Shown: in pieces, positions 48,003 through 60,290 of the stretch
How positions within the stretch are numbered: position 1 is the first letter of the stretch
How the letters are laid out: every line of letters begins with the position of its first letter
Assembly (NCBI GenBank): GCA_023846275.1
Contig: JAIUJO010000089.1
Location: forward strand, 573,001 to 637,000
Length of the DNA stretch: 64,000 bases
DNA from: Vanilla planifolia
Taxonomy: Eukaryota; Streptophyta; Magnoliopsida; Asparagales; Orchidaceae
Reading direction: 5' to 3'
Notes under the pieces: model-generated
What the model saw: the letters and a program-made list of their open reading frames with translations, nothing else
Told to the model about the DNA's origin: nothing
Database searches by the model: none
Program-made: the position numbers and the translations under genes

Positions 48003-48061
48003 TTTCAAGAACTGTGAAAGCATGCTTTGCAAATAGCATTAGCAGTTTCGATCATCAAACC
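48003..48061 (-). pseudogene. SDA1-B exon E3, truncated
   Basis: Only FDDR and, in the next frame, TANAICKACFHSS survive, followed by TGA. The first two thirds of the exon, still readable in copy A as VVLCDIHRQKVW, are deleted here together with the acceptor. Confidence 0.85.
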
Positions 48062-48153
48062 GTAATTTTCAAACAAGAAATCATACATCAGTTATTATAA
48101 TCAACAAAATTAAGAAAAATAAACAAAACTAGAGTATATATGACATCATGCAC

Positions 48154-48327
48154 CGGTAGCAATGAGAAAAAAATATTTTAAATGTTCTTATTTTTAGCTT
48201 CATTTCTTTTTTCATGTGCCGAATACTCTGCACAACATAGGAAAATGCAAGTTTTCTGAGGTTTTGATCACCAATGATCTGAAGGTCCTTATATAATTCA
48301 AAAGGCACATCCCACTCAACAATCTGC
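48154..48327 (-). pseudogene. SDA1-B exon E2
   Basis: Begins after TTTGTATAG and reads QIVEWDVPFELYKDLQIIGD then NLRKLAFSYVVQSIRHM. After a lost base it reads NEAKNKNI, a stop, and NIFFSLLP. Family: LFM-LQ-LGDRNLRKLAFSHVV-SIRRMN-KHKNEAKNR-LQN-LFSLL. Confidence 0.9.
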
Positions 48328-50974
48328 CTATACAAATAAGCAAAACATAATTAAAAGCATAAACATTCAAAACAAACAAGAAAAATCAATAATATGCTAG
48401 AGAACTTTAATTTCTGTAGAATCATTGGAACAACATACCTCTTGCAATATTAAATAATATTATGGAAAAAAATCCTTTTTGGTTATTTTAAGATCATTTG
48501 ATTTAAGCTCATAAACTTTCATAGCCTTCATCTAGGCATTTGAAGTTGGTATAACATTTCACATAAGCCATTTCTCTTAGCTTATAGTATACACTTAAAA
48601 ACCCCACTTATCCATCTCTCATTCCCAATTCTTTCAGTTGACCTCTAGGAAATTCTATGATGTATCTTTCCATTTATCTCAAATGCCTCCCAACCATCTA
48701 CTTCTATGACTTGTACATCTCCATTGTCCTCAAGGTAGCCAAACCATGGCAATGTATGTCCAAAATTGTGTTAAAGCTTAATGCTTAGGACTTCCCAAAT
48801 GCAATGTGATACATTGTCTAAATATACTAAACAATTAATAAAGATGGTAATATCAACACTGAGTTAATTGAAAATAAGTAAGGTTTCCTGCACCATCATG
48901 GATGGATTAATATAAAGAAATAATTTCAAGAAACTAGAATTAAATCATAAATTTCACTAAGTTAATTAACATCATGATTCATAAGAAGATAAATGTTACT
49001 GTTGTTCAACAAACTAGGCACATTGTCAGAAAACCAAGGTATTACCAATCTTAGCATTCAAGCTTCAATACTCAAGTAAAAATTGAAATAAAAATGGGTT
49101 AGTACAATTTTGGATAACTTTATAAACGATTATATAACGAATTTTTTTTATGGAATTAAAGAGCTTAATGAAGAACATAAAAAGATTGTAACATTTTCTT
49201 ATCATTAATTCAAGGAACAAAAAAACATTTTCTTAATTCAAAAAGGGAATCGTCATGAACTCAAATTAATTATTATTATGATATTTCCCTCACATTCTCA
49301 AAAAAGCATTAGAAAAGGAAAAAATGAAGCTTGCATTGTACATATTGAAATTATGAAAAACATGTATAACAAAGCAATGATGACTATATAAGGAGGCTTT
49401 ATATTGATAAGGCATTAGTAAAGAATAAAATTAAATTAAAATTTCATATATTAAAAAACATTTCTCATGCCTAAGGAGAACATATTAAAAATTTCTTAAT
49501 TACAATTGAATTTCATAATGGCTATGCTTTAAGTCCTTGGGTGTGTTCATAAACTTAATTTCAAAAATGTTTTCTACCTATACAATAAAAGCATAAAAAA
49601 AATTTGAAAATTTCTCACAATTCCCATTTTTGCACATAAAAAGATAATGCTTCATAAGTACTTTTGCACTCTATATGTCAAAAAACTTTCTAACAACATA
49701 AGCAATAAAACACAGCTTTAATTTTACACTAATTATTGATGCAATTGTAAAATTCAAGATAAACCATTATTATGCATTTTGCTAACAATTTTATACCAAT
49801 TGATAAGACTAAGGAAAGAGATAAATCAACATTGAGACTAAGAAAATAGATTAAAAAATAGAGTCTATGAACAATGACTCTTAAATTTAAATGGTATCGC
49901 ATTTTTACATCTTATAATAAATATAATGAATTTATATTTAGACAAGTAATTCCAAAAACATATTTGATTATAATAGTTATCATAAAAAAGGAACAATACA
50001 AAATTTACTCATTTTGAGCCTATACTTCAAAAAGATAGAAAAATTAACAAAAAAATGTCACTAATATGATCCAAGCACCGAACTAATAAGACGAAAATAA
50101 AACATACTTCTGAGTGTTGTGTCATCAAAATATCACACTGAAGAATAAAGGAAAATTTTTAAGATTGAATGGTATCAAATGTCAATGTATGAGCACAAAC
50201 ACACAAATGGAATAATTGTTATAGTGATAAAGCTTTTAAGTTTGAAGAGTAACTTATTATAACAGAGAAAGTTGACATTCTACTAATTGAAGACAAGCCT
50301 AAAGAAAATCAATCTAGATGGTTTGGTTATATTAAGAAGTTTACTTTGTTATTGTATAAGAGAAGTAGACTACTGAATCTTTCCTATAAAAAAGGAAAAA
50401 ATATAGAACTAAAAAATGTCTATTGACTATTGGAAATGGCTTTAACGACTTTGGATCCAAAAAAAAGGCTGTTAATGAAAGAAACAATAGCATGTTAGAA
50501 TCAATGTATCTGACCTCACTTGATGTGTTAAAGGACTATTCTTTTATTTATAATAACAGAATATGAATTTGGTGTTGGCAGCCTAAACATTTTTAATATA
50601 GGAATCTAGCAAAAGAAATATACAGCCTCACAAGAAATAGTTAAGATTCTATATTTAAGAAATCATGGGAAAAAGTGCCTATTTTGTTCTTTGTAGAGAG
50701 AAATCAAATTTTTAACTTGATCAATAATTAGAAAGGCCTAATCAAGTCTAACAACTTATCAACAATTATAATCTTCTCTTAAAGCTCAATGAAGCGGAAG
50801 TTTATCATTTTCTCCGATGCCTAGTTCAAAATATAACTTTAATTAGTACAAAAAAAGATATTTCCACCCATTCAAATGCATAACAGAAATATGTTGAATA
50901 ATGGTGTCCCTCGAAATTGAAGTGTACTAAACACTATAATTGATTCAACAAAAAAATAAAATAAAATAACGAAA

Positions 50975-51363
50975 CTTCTCATTGACAAGGAGGATGATGG
51001 CTTGTGTTAGATTGTAATGAAGGGAAGATGGGAGGGTCCGAACTTCGGGTTGAAGGAGATGGGAAACTAATGAGGAAATTCAGCGAGGCATCGGGGATAG
51101 TATGGGTTCATGTGCGCCATGAACATTGTGAGGTCACCGAGATCCTTCGAGACCACTGGGTCCGATGACGAACTGAGCACGGATTGATGAAGGAAGAGAT
51201 GGAGGGATGATTTGAAGTGGGTGTAGATAGGGAGAAGCTCCGCTTCATATCCTTCTGGGTCCTGCTTCATCTTGGATTGAAGCAGAGGAAGGCTCAGCCT
51301 ATCGGCTGCCTTTCTAGATGCAGAGAAGGAATACGATAAGAGGAGGTTCGTCGCCGTCGCCAT
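50975..51363 (-). pseudogene. SDA1-B exon E1 (N-terminus)
   Basis: ATG at 51361-51363 opens a 98-codon frame containing RLSLPLLQSKMKQDPEGYEA, FKSSLHLF, then KDLGDLTMFMAHMNPYYPR and AEFPH before a stop. A frameshift after AEFP then gives LVSHLLQPEVRTLPSSL and LTQAIILLVNEK. This is the plant SDA1 N-terminal segment. A single-base loss explains the premature stop, as in copy A. Confidence 0.92.
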
Positions 51364-52250
51364 TTCTACAGATCAATTAACAAAACCCTATTCGAAGGGA
51401 AGCTCAGAAGAACCAAGCTAAGGAGCTTATGCAGTTTCAGGATGGCAAATGTTTAAATACAAAAGATAATTACTATATATTAATAATTTATTAAACTAAA
51501 GAAAGGAGTATTATTTTGAATTTGATTAGCGACACTAGGATTGCTCTGCGCGTTAGTACGAGATTAAAATTTTTAAAATATTTTAATAAAAATAAATTTA
51601 ATAATATATTTAATTAAAAGATTGGGGTATTATTACTAAATTTTGAAAACAATAATATTTTTTGTTATATTATATTAAATTATAATCTATCAATAAGCAT
51701 ACCTTTATTAATAATATTTATTAAAATTTTAAGATGCATAAATGTGCATCACAAAATTTTGTTATCAATCTAAAGTATAATTATATGATAAATAATAGAG
51801 ATGTAAAGTTTGAGAACCTTTATTTATAATACCAACAGCTTGAGGTTGGACAATGAAGACTTAATTGCCATCGCTTACAATGCTATCGCCTAAGGAGATA
51901 ATGCACATGATTCAACCATCTCATACCCATGTCTTCTAGTAATGTTGGCACCTAAGGAGGTAAGTGTAAAGTTTAACTATCCTTTTGACAATGTCTTGTG
52001 TCGCCACATGCAACGCAACCTCCAAGGAAATAAAAGAAGAAAGATAAAATTTGGTCAATCTTTGTTGATGCACAAACTCAAATAGGAAGTGACACTTAGG
52101 GTTTAATTGAAGGCAATAAATTTGCCTACTTGAAGAACAAACATTTTTCTAAAGAGAAATAGAATTTTGTTTATTCCCTTAGTTTTTCTTGCCCTCCTTT
52201 GTCATCCTCGACTTAGGAGGCCCCAATTTATTACTTAATTGTTTTTATAA
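51364..52250 (-). promoter_or_regulatory. Former SDA1 promoter and 5' UTR region, copy B
   Basis: Matches the region upstream of copy A. A telo-box-like AAACCCTA at 51383-51390 lies about 20 bp before the coding start. An AGGGTTTAATTGAAGGCAAT stretch near 52098 is shared with copy A. Original regulatory sequence was duplicated with the gene. Confidence 0.5.
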
Positions 52251-53346
52251 TCGCACTCAATAAAAATCTTTACTAAGTTTTTGTTGATTCCCTTGAATCT
52301 AAATTTTACATTAACATCTTTTAACATCATTTGTAAGAAACTAGATAAGTAAGCTAAAATGGAGACTAAGAATCTATGATATTGTTTTTTGAAAGAGAAT
52401 CTCTCAACACTTTTGGTTAAGAAGCAAGCAAAGTTCCTTGCATTTCCACCTCATTAGGTTGTAATCTTTCTCCATCCACCAACAATCATTTCCATTTATT
52501 TTAATAACAAAAAAATATTTTACCAAATTTATTTCTTCTTATACTTTAAAGGGGCTTATAAGGTAATTTAATAACTCTAGCAAGGGAGACAACACAAAAT
52601 CCCTCTCTCCTAATCGAGAGCCCCTTGAGGCTCTTAGTATCACTCTTTGACATAATCACTTTGCTTCCATTTTCACAAATCTTATACCTTGTAATCCTTG
52701 ACAACATCATCTTATTGACACCACAACAATGATTTCTGAATCAAAGACTACCACCTCTCCCCTAGTTAACTTTTTTTTGCCCTTAACTTAATCTTAAATG
52801 TAACAACCCTCAATTTCAAACTATATCAAATAGAAAATTTTTATATTTAAGTCAAAAAGATTGTGACAAAGTATTATTAAGCTTAATCAAATTAATTTCA
52901 TAAAAGATATTATTTTATATAAAAATATTAAAAAATAATTTTATTATATAAAATTATTTAAATAACAATAAATTTCTCATAATATATCATAAGTTCAAAC
53001 TTAGTAAAAAATATATTATTTGATTATATCAATAAATAGAATTCTTGGGAGATGAACTCAACGACATAGAGTTTGTAATTTTTAAAGATCTAAAAAACTT
53101 TTTATAAATTATTAAAGATACATGTATAAATGTAATTATCTAATGGACATGTAAGATAGTTTTGAAATTTTAAAAATTATGATTTATGTCAAATCTAATT
53201 AGTAGTTGATAAATTTATAAATATTAAAGTATAAAATGCATCATGTTAAATTTATAATTTTAGAAATTTTTGCTTAAATTAAAACTAATTAGTGAATAAT
53301 ATATTTATAAATATATAAATATTAGATTTTGATGGGGTCTATATAT
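52251..53346. other. Non-coding stretch
   Basis: No gene was recognised. A slightly GC-richer part (52560-52800) has a short hairpin (AGAGCC...GGCTCT near 52617) and could be old transposon debris, but no protein match was found on either strand. Confidence 0.5.
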
Positions 53347-53722
53347 AATTTCTAGATATCATTATAGAAAAATATTAAATAAGATGACATATTTGTAAAT
53401 AATATAATATTTACTTGTTTTATAACGATGTCATATTGAAACCCATGAGAATAAGATTTTCAAATTCTCAATAGTCATGGTATGGGTAGGATAAAAAATG
53501 ATTTTAAGCACCCTCACTTCCCAAGCTTAATTCAATAGTGAGCTTTAATGAGTTCAGGTCATCATGTCCATGTTGTCTCGGCTTATAAATAGGTCTAGTA
53601 GGCCCAATAGAGGGTATGTTCAAGTGAACTTATGTGCTCCAATGAGCTTTTTCAAATAAGAAAACTGAGAAGCAGAGTTATGCCATTGGAGGAGAGTTGC
53701 AAAAGTTGAATCATTGATGATG
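53347..53722 (+). promoter_or_regulatory. Orphan duplicate of the DUF4220 promoter
   Basis: About 375 bp match 35568-35925, including TTTCAAATTCTCAA-AGTCATGG, 'ccaagcttaattcaatagtgag', the TATA box (TTATAAATA at 53583-53591), TAGTAGGCCCA and 'aagaaaactgagaag'. It ends at GATGAT|GTAAGTT, which would be a good splice donor. No DUF4220 coding sequence follows. It contains an extra insert of about 25 bp (AGGGTATGTTCAAGTGAACT) compared with the gene copy. Confidence 0.75.
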
Positions 53723-56700
53723 TAAGTTCTATATTTTGTATTATGTTACTATGTTGAATTCATTGAAGAAAGAGGAGTTGTGGTATCACAATATATGATA
53801 AGCTTATGATATAGCTATGACAAGGTTGTCAAAAATAATTGTATTTGTTAGTTTGCTAAATCACACTAATACTAAGAGCACAATTATTGTTGCATAAATG
53901 AATCTATCATAAAAAATAATATAAAAACTTTTATTATGATGCATTTATCAAATTTGTATGAAAAGCGGATGATGTTAGCAGAGAGAAATAAAAACTTTTA
54001 TTAAAGGAGGACTAATCATATGATATAATCATTAAAGAGGTCTCAATATCGTATAGTACGATTAAATGGATCATAGTATAACATAAAAAATATATTAAAA
54101 TATAAGGAGTCGAATTAGAACATATAATACAATATTATTATCGTAGAGTTGATAGTTTTATTAGATTTGTAGATTCGAATAAACTAATATATTAGGTAAT
54201 GAGGAATAAAGCAAATCATGCAATACAATAATGATATCATATATGTACAATATAATATAGATTACTTAATTCTAGATAATTATATGATACAATTTAAAGA
54301 ATTGTTAAAGTACGACATAAGTAACAACTTAATGATAAAAAGAGAATTTACATGATTTTAATTACTTATAATTAGGATGTATGTTGACCCTTACATAAAT
54401 ATAATATTTTAAAAAATTAAAATAAATTAAAATTAAAAAGGGAAGATAACTGCCATATTTAGTAGAAAAATTTGATAACATGTTATGTAACATGATAGTA
54501 TTATTTTAGTAATATTTTTTTAATATATTTTTTTATAAATTTTTTTAAATAAATAAAATTTTAAAATATAAATAAATATATAATTTTTGATCTAACATAA
54601 TATTATTATTTTTGGTTTCTTTAAAATTATATTTATTATGATGGAAAATACTTATATATTATAGTTTAGTATGATATTAATGATTTTTTATATTACTTGG
54701 TGCATGACTTTATTAACTACATGATTTACATTTTTTTGTTCATGTATTTGTTACATGGCATCATAAAAAAAGTAAATAAAAGCAATATAAAATAAAAGCA
54801 CTTAAAATACAAATAGTGTATATTAGTTTTGATAATAATAAATAGGCTGACATATAGTTATATATATATATTTCAATAGTTTTGATTAACACATCATACA
54901 ATATTATATAGCTGAAAAATAAAAATAAAAAAAAAAATTTACAGATATTGTTCTCAATATAATGCCTAGGAGATGTTATGGTATCGATCTTCAAATTAGA
55001 CATTTTTTAATGTGTGTTACGATATTGATGACCCTAAACCCAATAGATGTTACTATAAAGTATTGATCTTCACATTAAATATGTCTAGTGTATGTGTTAT
55101 GATGTCATTATTTATAATGGATGATACTAAGCCAACAAAATTTTATCATAAGGTATAGCTAGCCTACTTACCATAGGGCACTAAACCTAAGGAGTTATCA
55201 TAGAGTATCAATATTTGGATTAGACATCTACCTAATATTATTTAGATAGATTAAATGGATGATGATTAGAGGCTATATGTTGATATAATTATGGATCTAA
55301 TGAGAATAATGATTTAAAGAATACTGAACTTGATGATTATATAAAATATTAAATATTAGGAAGAATAGAAAAACTAGTATTTATATTTTATTTAGTTTAC
55401 TTATAGTATGCATGACATTTAGTATGATTTCAAACTTACACAAGTGGTTTATTATCATGGTTATTATATGGATTTTATTTATTCAACATATTTGTTTTTT
55501 TTAGCATTCCTTTATGTTTAGTTTTCTTATTGGATTTATCATTTGAAATAATTAAATATCATTTGTGCTTACATCACACATCATGCATCCATTAAATTGA
55601 GAATTGGGGATTTCACACCAAAAGAGAAGACAACACTTTTAAGATTTCAGAGTGAGCAATACTTAGTATAGATTGGGTAATTGAAACTAAAAAAAACATC
55701 AATTTACACTTTATATATATTGTTACACAAGTTATATCTATATTATATTATGATGATAATTTATTTCTATGATTTTAGTTTAGTTAGTACTATGGATTTT
55801 GTGATATCGTCATGTCTCTACATAGAATTTTCTTTCCTCACTCAATATTTTATATGTACAAAACACATGATTTTTTTATTTAATTAAGGGATTAGGTTGG
55901 TACCTGACATTAAGACAATGCCAACTCAACTTTATTGAGGATTCCTCTATCACTTTGATGAGAAATCCAACCTATTGTAGGCATACGAGTATAGTCTACA
56001 CATTTTTTTATGAGACTTCTCGTAATAAGAAGTAGATCTTATCAACTCTAATTACCTAACTTTTATTTTTATTTTGTTAACTCAAACACTTGTATTTTGC
56101 TAAAGGAGTTCAAGATTATTAATTCTTTACAAGTCATTTGGGGACATATAAATGCAAGGTTTTTCACTTTCTTGAAAGATGTAACTTCCAAATGATTATA
56201 GAAGTAGCCTCTTATATCAAATTTCTCTCTTAAGTAATACAAGAGTATATTTTCTATCTTCTTTGCTAGTTGCATTAAACCTAAGTATTTCTTAGAATCA
56301 CTCATTAATCTAAGATAACATTAATTTGAGCCCCTTCAAGCCTTTCTCTAATTCTTTAATGATTCTTGTAAGGAAGCGAATCATGAAAATTGTTGCATCA
56401 CACAAGTGAGAAATCTTTAACATGGATTCTCCATTATCCTCACAAGAAATCTTTAGAAGAATTTTGTAGCTCATTAATGAGAAAGAATTCTCCTTCGCAC
56501 TTATTGGGAAGCCAAAAGGAAAAGCATGTTTGCCTTAAAAGTGTCTCATCTAATGGCAAAAAAAGACTAAGACTTGATAAGAACTTTCCTCAAAAAGCTT
56601 ATCCAAGTGACCACCACCCTCAAAGTTACTAAGCTCAATACGTTGACACCTCTAAATGCACCACCTAAAAAATTATTGGCACAATAAAGAGAAAGGGCAA

Positions 56701-56789
56701 ATGCCAAAAGTTGAGGTAAGTCTTAATGTATAACCGAGGCAAAATAAAGTTATGTAAATTCCATGATGAAAAGGAAATTGTTGGTAATT
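53723..56789. other. AT-rich region without recognised genes
   Basis: Holds a small tandem repeat (54955-55245) and open frames such as 56069-56305 (minus) and 56390-56632 (plus). I cannot match these to any family; they may derive from decayed elements. Confidence 0.5.
54955..55245. repeat. Degenerate tandem repeat built on a 'GAGATGTTAT...TATCGATCTTCA...TTAGACAT' theme
   Basis: Three to four related segments are visible. The first reads CCTAGGAGATGTTATGGTAT then 'cgatcttcaaattagacat', the second 'caatagatgttactataaagtattgatcttcacattaaat', and the last 'aaggagttatcatagagtatcaatatttggattagacat'. Spacing is about 75-130 bp. Divergence is high. Confidence 0.5.
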
Positions 56790-57290
56790 TGCTATAATTT
56801 GCTTTATTATATATTTAGTTAATATTAGAAGAGTACTTCATTGTTATTTGTGATTATTTATGTCTATAATTTGCTATAATTTGAAACAAGGGTATCGAGA
56901 TGAAAAAAATGTGGTGTACTCATCTCCATGAGCTTTATTTAGTTAAATATTATTTTTTATAATTTTAAATATTATTTTCTAAGGGTTTAGCATGCTCTTA
57001 GAGACATTTTGATTCATACCTAATTTGATGATTTAGGATGATACACTCATTTGTCTTGGTGCCTTGGAATACAACTTTCATATATAATTTATCTTATTTC
57101 TTTTAATTTTTTAATTTGTTTGGATATATTACTATGTAAATCTTTATTACTTTGCATGTGATTTTCATGTTGCTTTAATCTAGTTATAGTACATTGACTG
57201 AATTTATCTCACTTATGCTTCAATAAATATTTACTTAATTTTTTAATAATTATCTTTTTCTATTCATTTATATATTAATAATAGTAAAAG
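56790..57290. repeat. Outlying unit of the 0.4-kb AT-rich repeat family
   Basis: Contains the family order: 'tttataattgctataattt', 'catctccatgagctttatttagttaaatat', 'tttggcatgctcttagagacattttgattcat', AATTTGATGATTTAGGATGA, TGCCTTGGAATACAACTTTC, 'ttatcttatttctt' and 'atttacttaa'. It shows that the second array probably began left of the gypsy element at 58.9 kb. Confidence 0.65.
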
Positions 57291-58924
57291 GCTATTTCAA
57301 TAATAAAACATATGCAAATGATATCATGTTATGCTAATCCTCATATAGTCATGTCATTGCATAATGTTAGATTAGAGTTTAGTAAAGCTACTCTCTTATA
57401 TCATAATTAATTAGTTAATGTATCTAATGGTTTTGAGATATTGCTTTCTTGGTCACTCCTTTTCCTTTATCTTCTCTTCATATTTTTTATACAATTCATA
57501 TTATATTTTGTCATCATTGCCACTTTTTATGAAAAAGCACTTGCAAAAACTATTTCAAATAATCTTTAAATAAGATCATATACTTTAACATTTTTAGCTT
57601 CATATTATATGGTATGATCTCTATATCAAATCATATGACCTTATATAGGCCAAATTACCGATTATATGGGAAATCTCTATCAGACCTTCTTCTAAGCCCA
57701 TCATATTCATTTGATCAGCTCATCATACTTATATGATGTTAACAATCAGTTGTCAAAGAAAGGATTAAATAAGGCAATTGTTATTGTGTCTTTCCTAAAT
57801 CAATCATATTTTTTTAGTTAATTTAGTACACTAGAACAATGATCAACTAACTAAGCCATTTACGCAAAGTAAAAGCCTCATCACTGGCTATGCTTTATAG
57901 ATTGTATCAAATGATTTAGTTGATTGCTTGGTTGAATCATAACAACTAAAAACTAACAAACTCAACCATAAATCCACCAAAATCACACAAGATCCACTTC
58001 CAAAACACCCCAAATCGAAAATATATTATTTATGATGATGAACTCAATTATGAACTTATCTTAAGATGTGATTCTAGTAAGGTGAGGTCAAAATTTTTTT
58101 TTCTTCATTTTGCTTTTTTTTTCTTTTTTTCTATGTTTTCTTTGAATTCCTACAAGATCTCAAGCAAAATCTCCTTTAACACTCTCCCTTAGCTCTTTAT
58201 CTTCATGCTTCATTTATGCACTACTGAACTTTGCCAAAATGCTTGAGACAATAGAGAAAACATTCTGTTATTTAATAAGAGGATTATTTTAGTATTTAAA
58301 CAAAATTTATTATCTTTTTATATTTTTTAATTTTAAATGTTTATAAAAATTTTAAATATTTTTTGAAAAATATAACCTGCATACATAAAGATTTCTAAAA
58401 TTTAAACCTTCATGATAATATACTTAGATTTTGTATTTTATCATTACTATCTTGGCATGCTTTTTAAAAATCTTATTCATTAATAAATTCTCAAGTTTCA
58501 AATCTAACATACACAAATTAAATAATTTAAACTTATTTAGAAGGAATTTTTAAGTTAATAAAAAAGACTATTACATATGCACTTTGTTATCAAAAAGAGA
58601 GATTGTATATGCTTTGGCAATAACCCCTAATTAGTTGTAGAGAAGAAAAGAAAATGGGCAAATCGTGAAAATTCATGAAAAAAGATGTTTCAATGGCATT
58701 AGGAATGTGAGGGAGTTAGAGAATTTCTCATAAAACATGGAGCAATACTTAATCTAATCATGTGCTGGATGAATAAAAAGTCATCATTTTTACCATGTAT
58801 CTCATCGAAGATGCAAAAGAATGATGAAAAATGTAGAGTGTTGATGATGCAGATGATGTAAGGATGAAAATTTATATATAAGAAAAATTCAAAAGAGAAA
58901 TAAAAGATAAATTTCTTCCTTACA
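57291..58924. other. AT-rich non-coding region left of the second gypsy remnant
   Basis: No gene was recognised. It may include the decayed 5' LTR and leader of the gypsy element that follows, but no primer-binding site could be identified. Confidence 0.45.
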
Positions 58925-60290
58925 ATATTTTGTGGACGGCTTGTGATGCCTTCAAAATGTTAAAGCATAGTGGATTCATGAAAGATTATGTAAAGAAATT
59001 TTGTTCTTTTATTCTAGATACTTAAAATATATCTAAGAAAGATAAGCTTTTCAACTTCTTGTATTGGCTACAACTATGGATACAATTGGAACTTTTTTGG
59101 TAAAATGTGAAAGACTTATCAAGCATAATCATTATTGTCGATGCACTTGTAGACTAAGAGTCTTCGACGTTTTAGATGCCTTTCAAAATCTAAAGAAAAT
59201 GACAAGGAAAAGAAAGGAGAGTAGAAGTGGTATGCTAAGAAGTTTGGTAGGCACGAGAAAAATGAAGGAAATGAAAGCAAAAGTTATCTTTTTTCCAAGG
59301 TACAAATAACTCTAATAATCAACAAGGTTTTTCCTTGTGTAATGAACCTCATCATGCTCAAGATTGTCCTAAGAGATAGAAGCTTAATGCTCTTATGGTT
59401 GAGAAAACAAATGAGGAATTTGATCGAGAAGTTGTTGCACTTGTCAATCTTTTGTAAATGCTCGATCCTTTAATGGCTGGTTTAATCAACTATTAAACAC
59501 AATGAGTAATGATGTGATAGTTACACACTCTATGTTGATGCACATCTTGATGGAAGCAAATGGACAAGAAATTGTGTCCATGGTTGACATGGGTGCGACA
59601 CATACATTTGTGGATACTACTCTTGTTTAGAAATATAGATTGCAAGTGAGAAAGTTATCTAATTTTCTAAAAATAATGAATGCAAAGGTTCATGTTGTGG
59701 TAGAAATGGCCCATGGTGTACCTTTAACTTTGGAAAGTTAGACATGAAAGATCAACTTGTTGATGAATCCTTCGGATAGTTTTAATTTGATTCTTGGGGT
59801 CAACTTTCATAGGAAGTTTAAGATAGCCCCGTTGCCACACCTTGATGATATCATGGTGATGTAAGAAGGTACTCCTTTTCATTCATTACTATTATCCTTA
59901 TGGGAAGAAGATAATTGAAATGAAGAATAAGCTATCATGTATTTTAACGATGAGATTGGAGAAGGATTGAAATTATGTGAGGACAAACACTTTGCTACAT
60001 TGATTGAGATTAAGAAGGATTAAGTCACTATGTACTTGATGTTATTATAGAAGTTCTCAAAGAATTTGAATATGTCATGCTTCGATGCTGCTTAAAAAGC
60101 TACCTCCAAAAAGGTAGATTGATCATAAAATCAAGTTGCTACCTAGTGTTGTTCCTCTTGCCTATCTTCTATATTATGTGTCACCATTAGAGTTGACAAA
60201 ATTGCTCAAATAATTGAATAAGTTGCTGAATTCTAACTTCATTCAATCATCTAAAGCTCTCTTTGGTGACTTAGTGTTATTTAAAAAAGA
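58925..60290 (+). mobile_element. Ty3/gypsy gag-pol remnant (gag, zinc knuckle, protease, start of RT)
   Basis: The gag part reads WTACDAFKMLKHSGFMKDYV, KKFCSFILDT then KKDKLFNFLYWLQ (58930-59075). A zinc-knuckle remnant follows at 59330-59390 (CNEPHHAQDCPKR), with the first cysteine lost. The protease segment at 59580 reads SMVDMGATHTFVDT, where the family has DTGAT. FNLILGVNFHRKFK and PLPHLDD lie at 59780-59850. An RT start at 60118-60285 reads IDHKIKLLP, SPLELTKLLK and NSNFIQSSKALFGD. Homology then stops and the 0.4-kb repeats resume. In-frame stops are frequent. The 81-codon frame 59064-59309 is an out-of-frame shadow within gag. Confidence 0.85.

Larger units (their letters stand above)
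39282..51363 (-). pseudogene. SDA1 pseudogene copy B, intron-containing, about 12 kb
   Basis: Eleven exons in the correct order recover most of plant SDA1, from its N-terminus (MATATNLLLSYSFSA) to its C-terminal KQFRG-KA tail. Introns and many splice sites are kept, so it arose by DNA duplication, not by reverse transcription. It carries at least five in-frame stops (for example 41404-41406, 40801-40803, 40446-40448, 39644-39646, 39288-39290) and frameshifts in E1, E2, E3, E5 and E13. The exons for the HKL...FYP...QPHQRD...HDHSR region (E7-E8) were not found between 41655 and 46185. A functional SDA1 (about 790-810 residues, nucleolar, 60S biogenesis) must exist elsewhere. Copy A at 1-340 and 20063-23481 is its sister. 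Confidence 0.92.
47900..52250. repeat. Direct segmental duplicate, 5' block of SDA1 (partner about 19965-24460)
   Basis: Colinear with copy A across exons 1-3, introns and promoter region. Unlike copy A, it is followed on the left by the rest of the gene (E4 onward). It lacks about 70 bp of exon E3 that copy A still has. Confidence 0.88.

Noticed and set aside
59064..59309. 81-codon plus-strand basic frame
   Set aside because: It overlaps gypsy gag in a different frame. The gag reading (…KLFNFLYWLQ…) is the conserved one.
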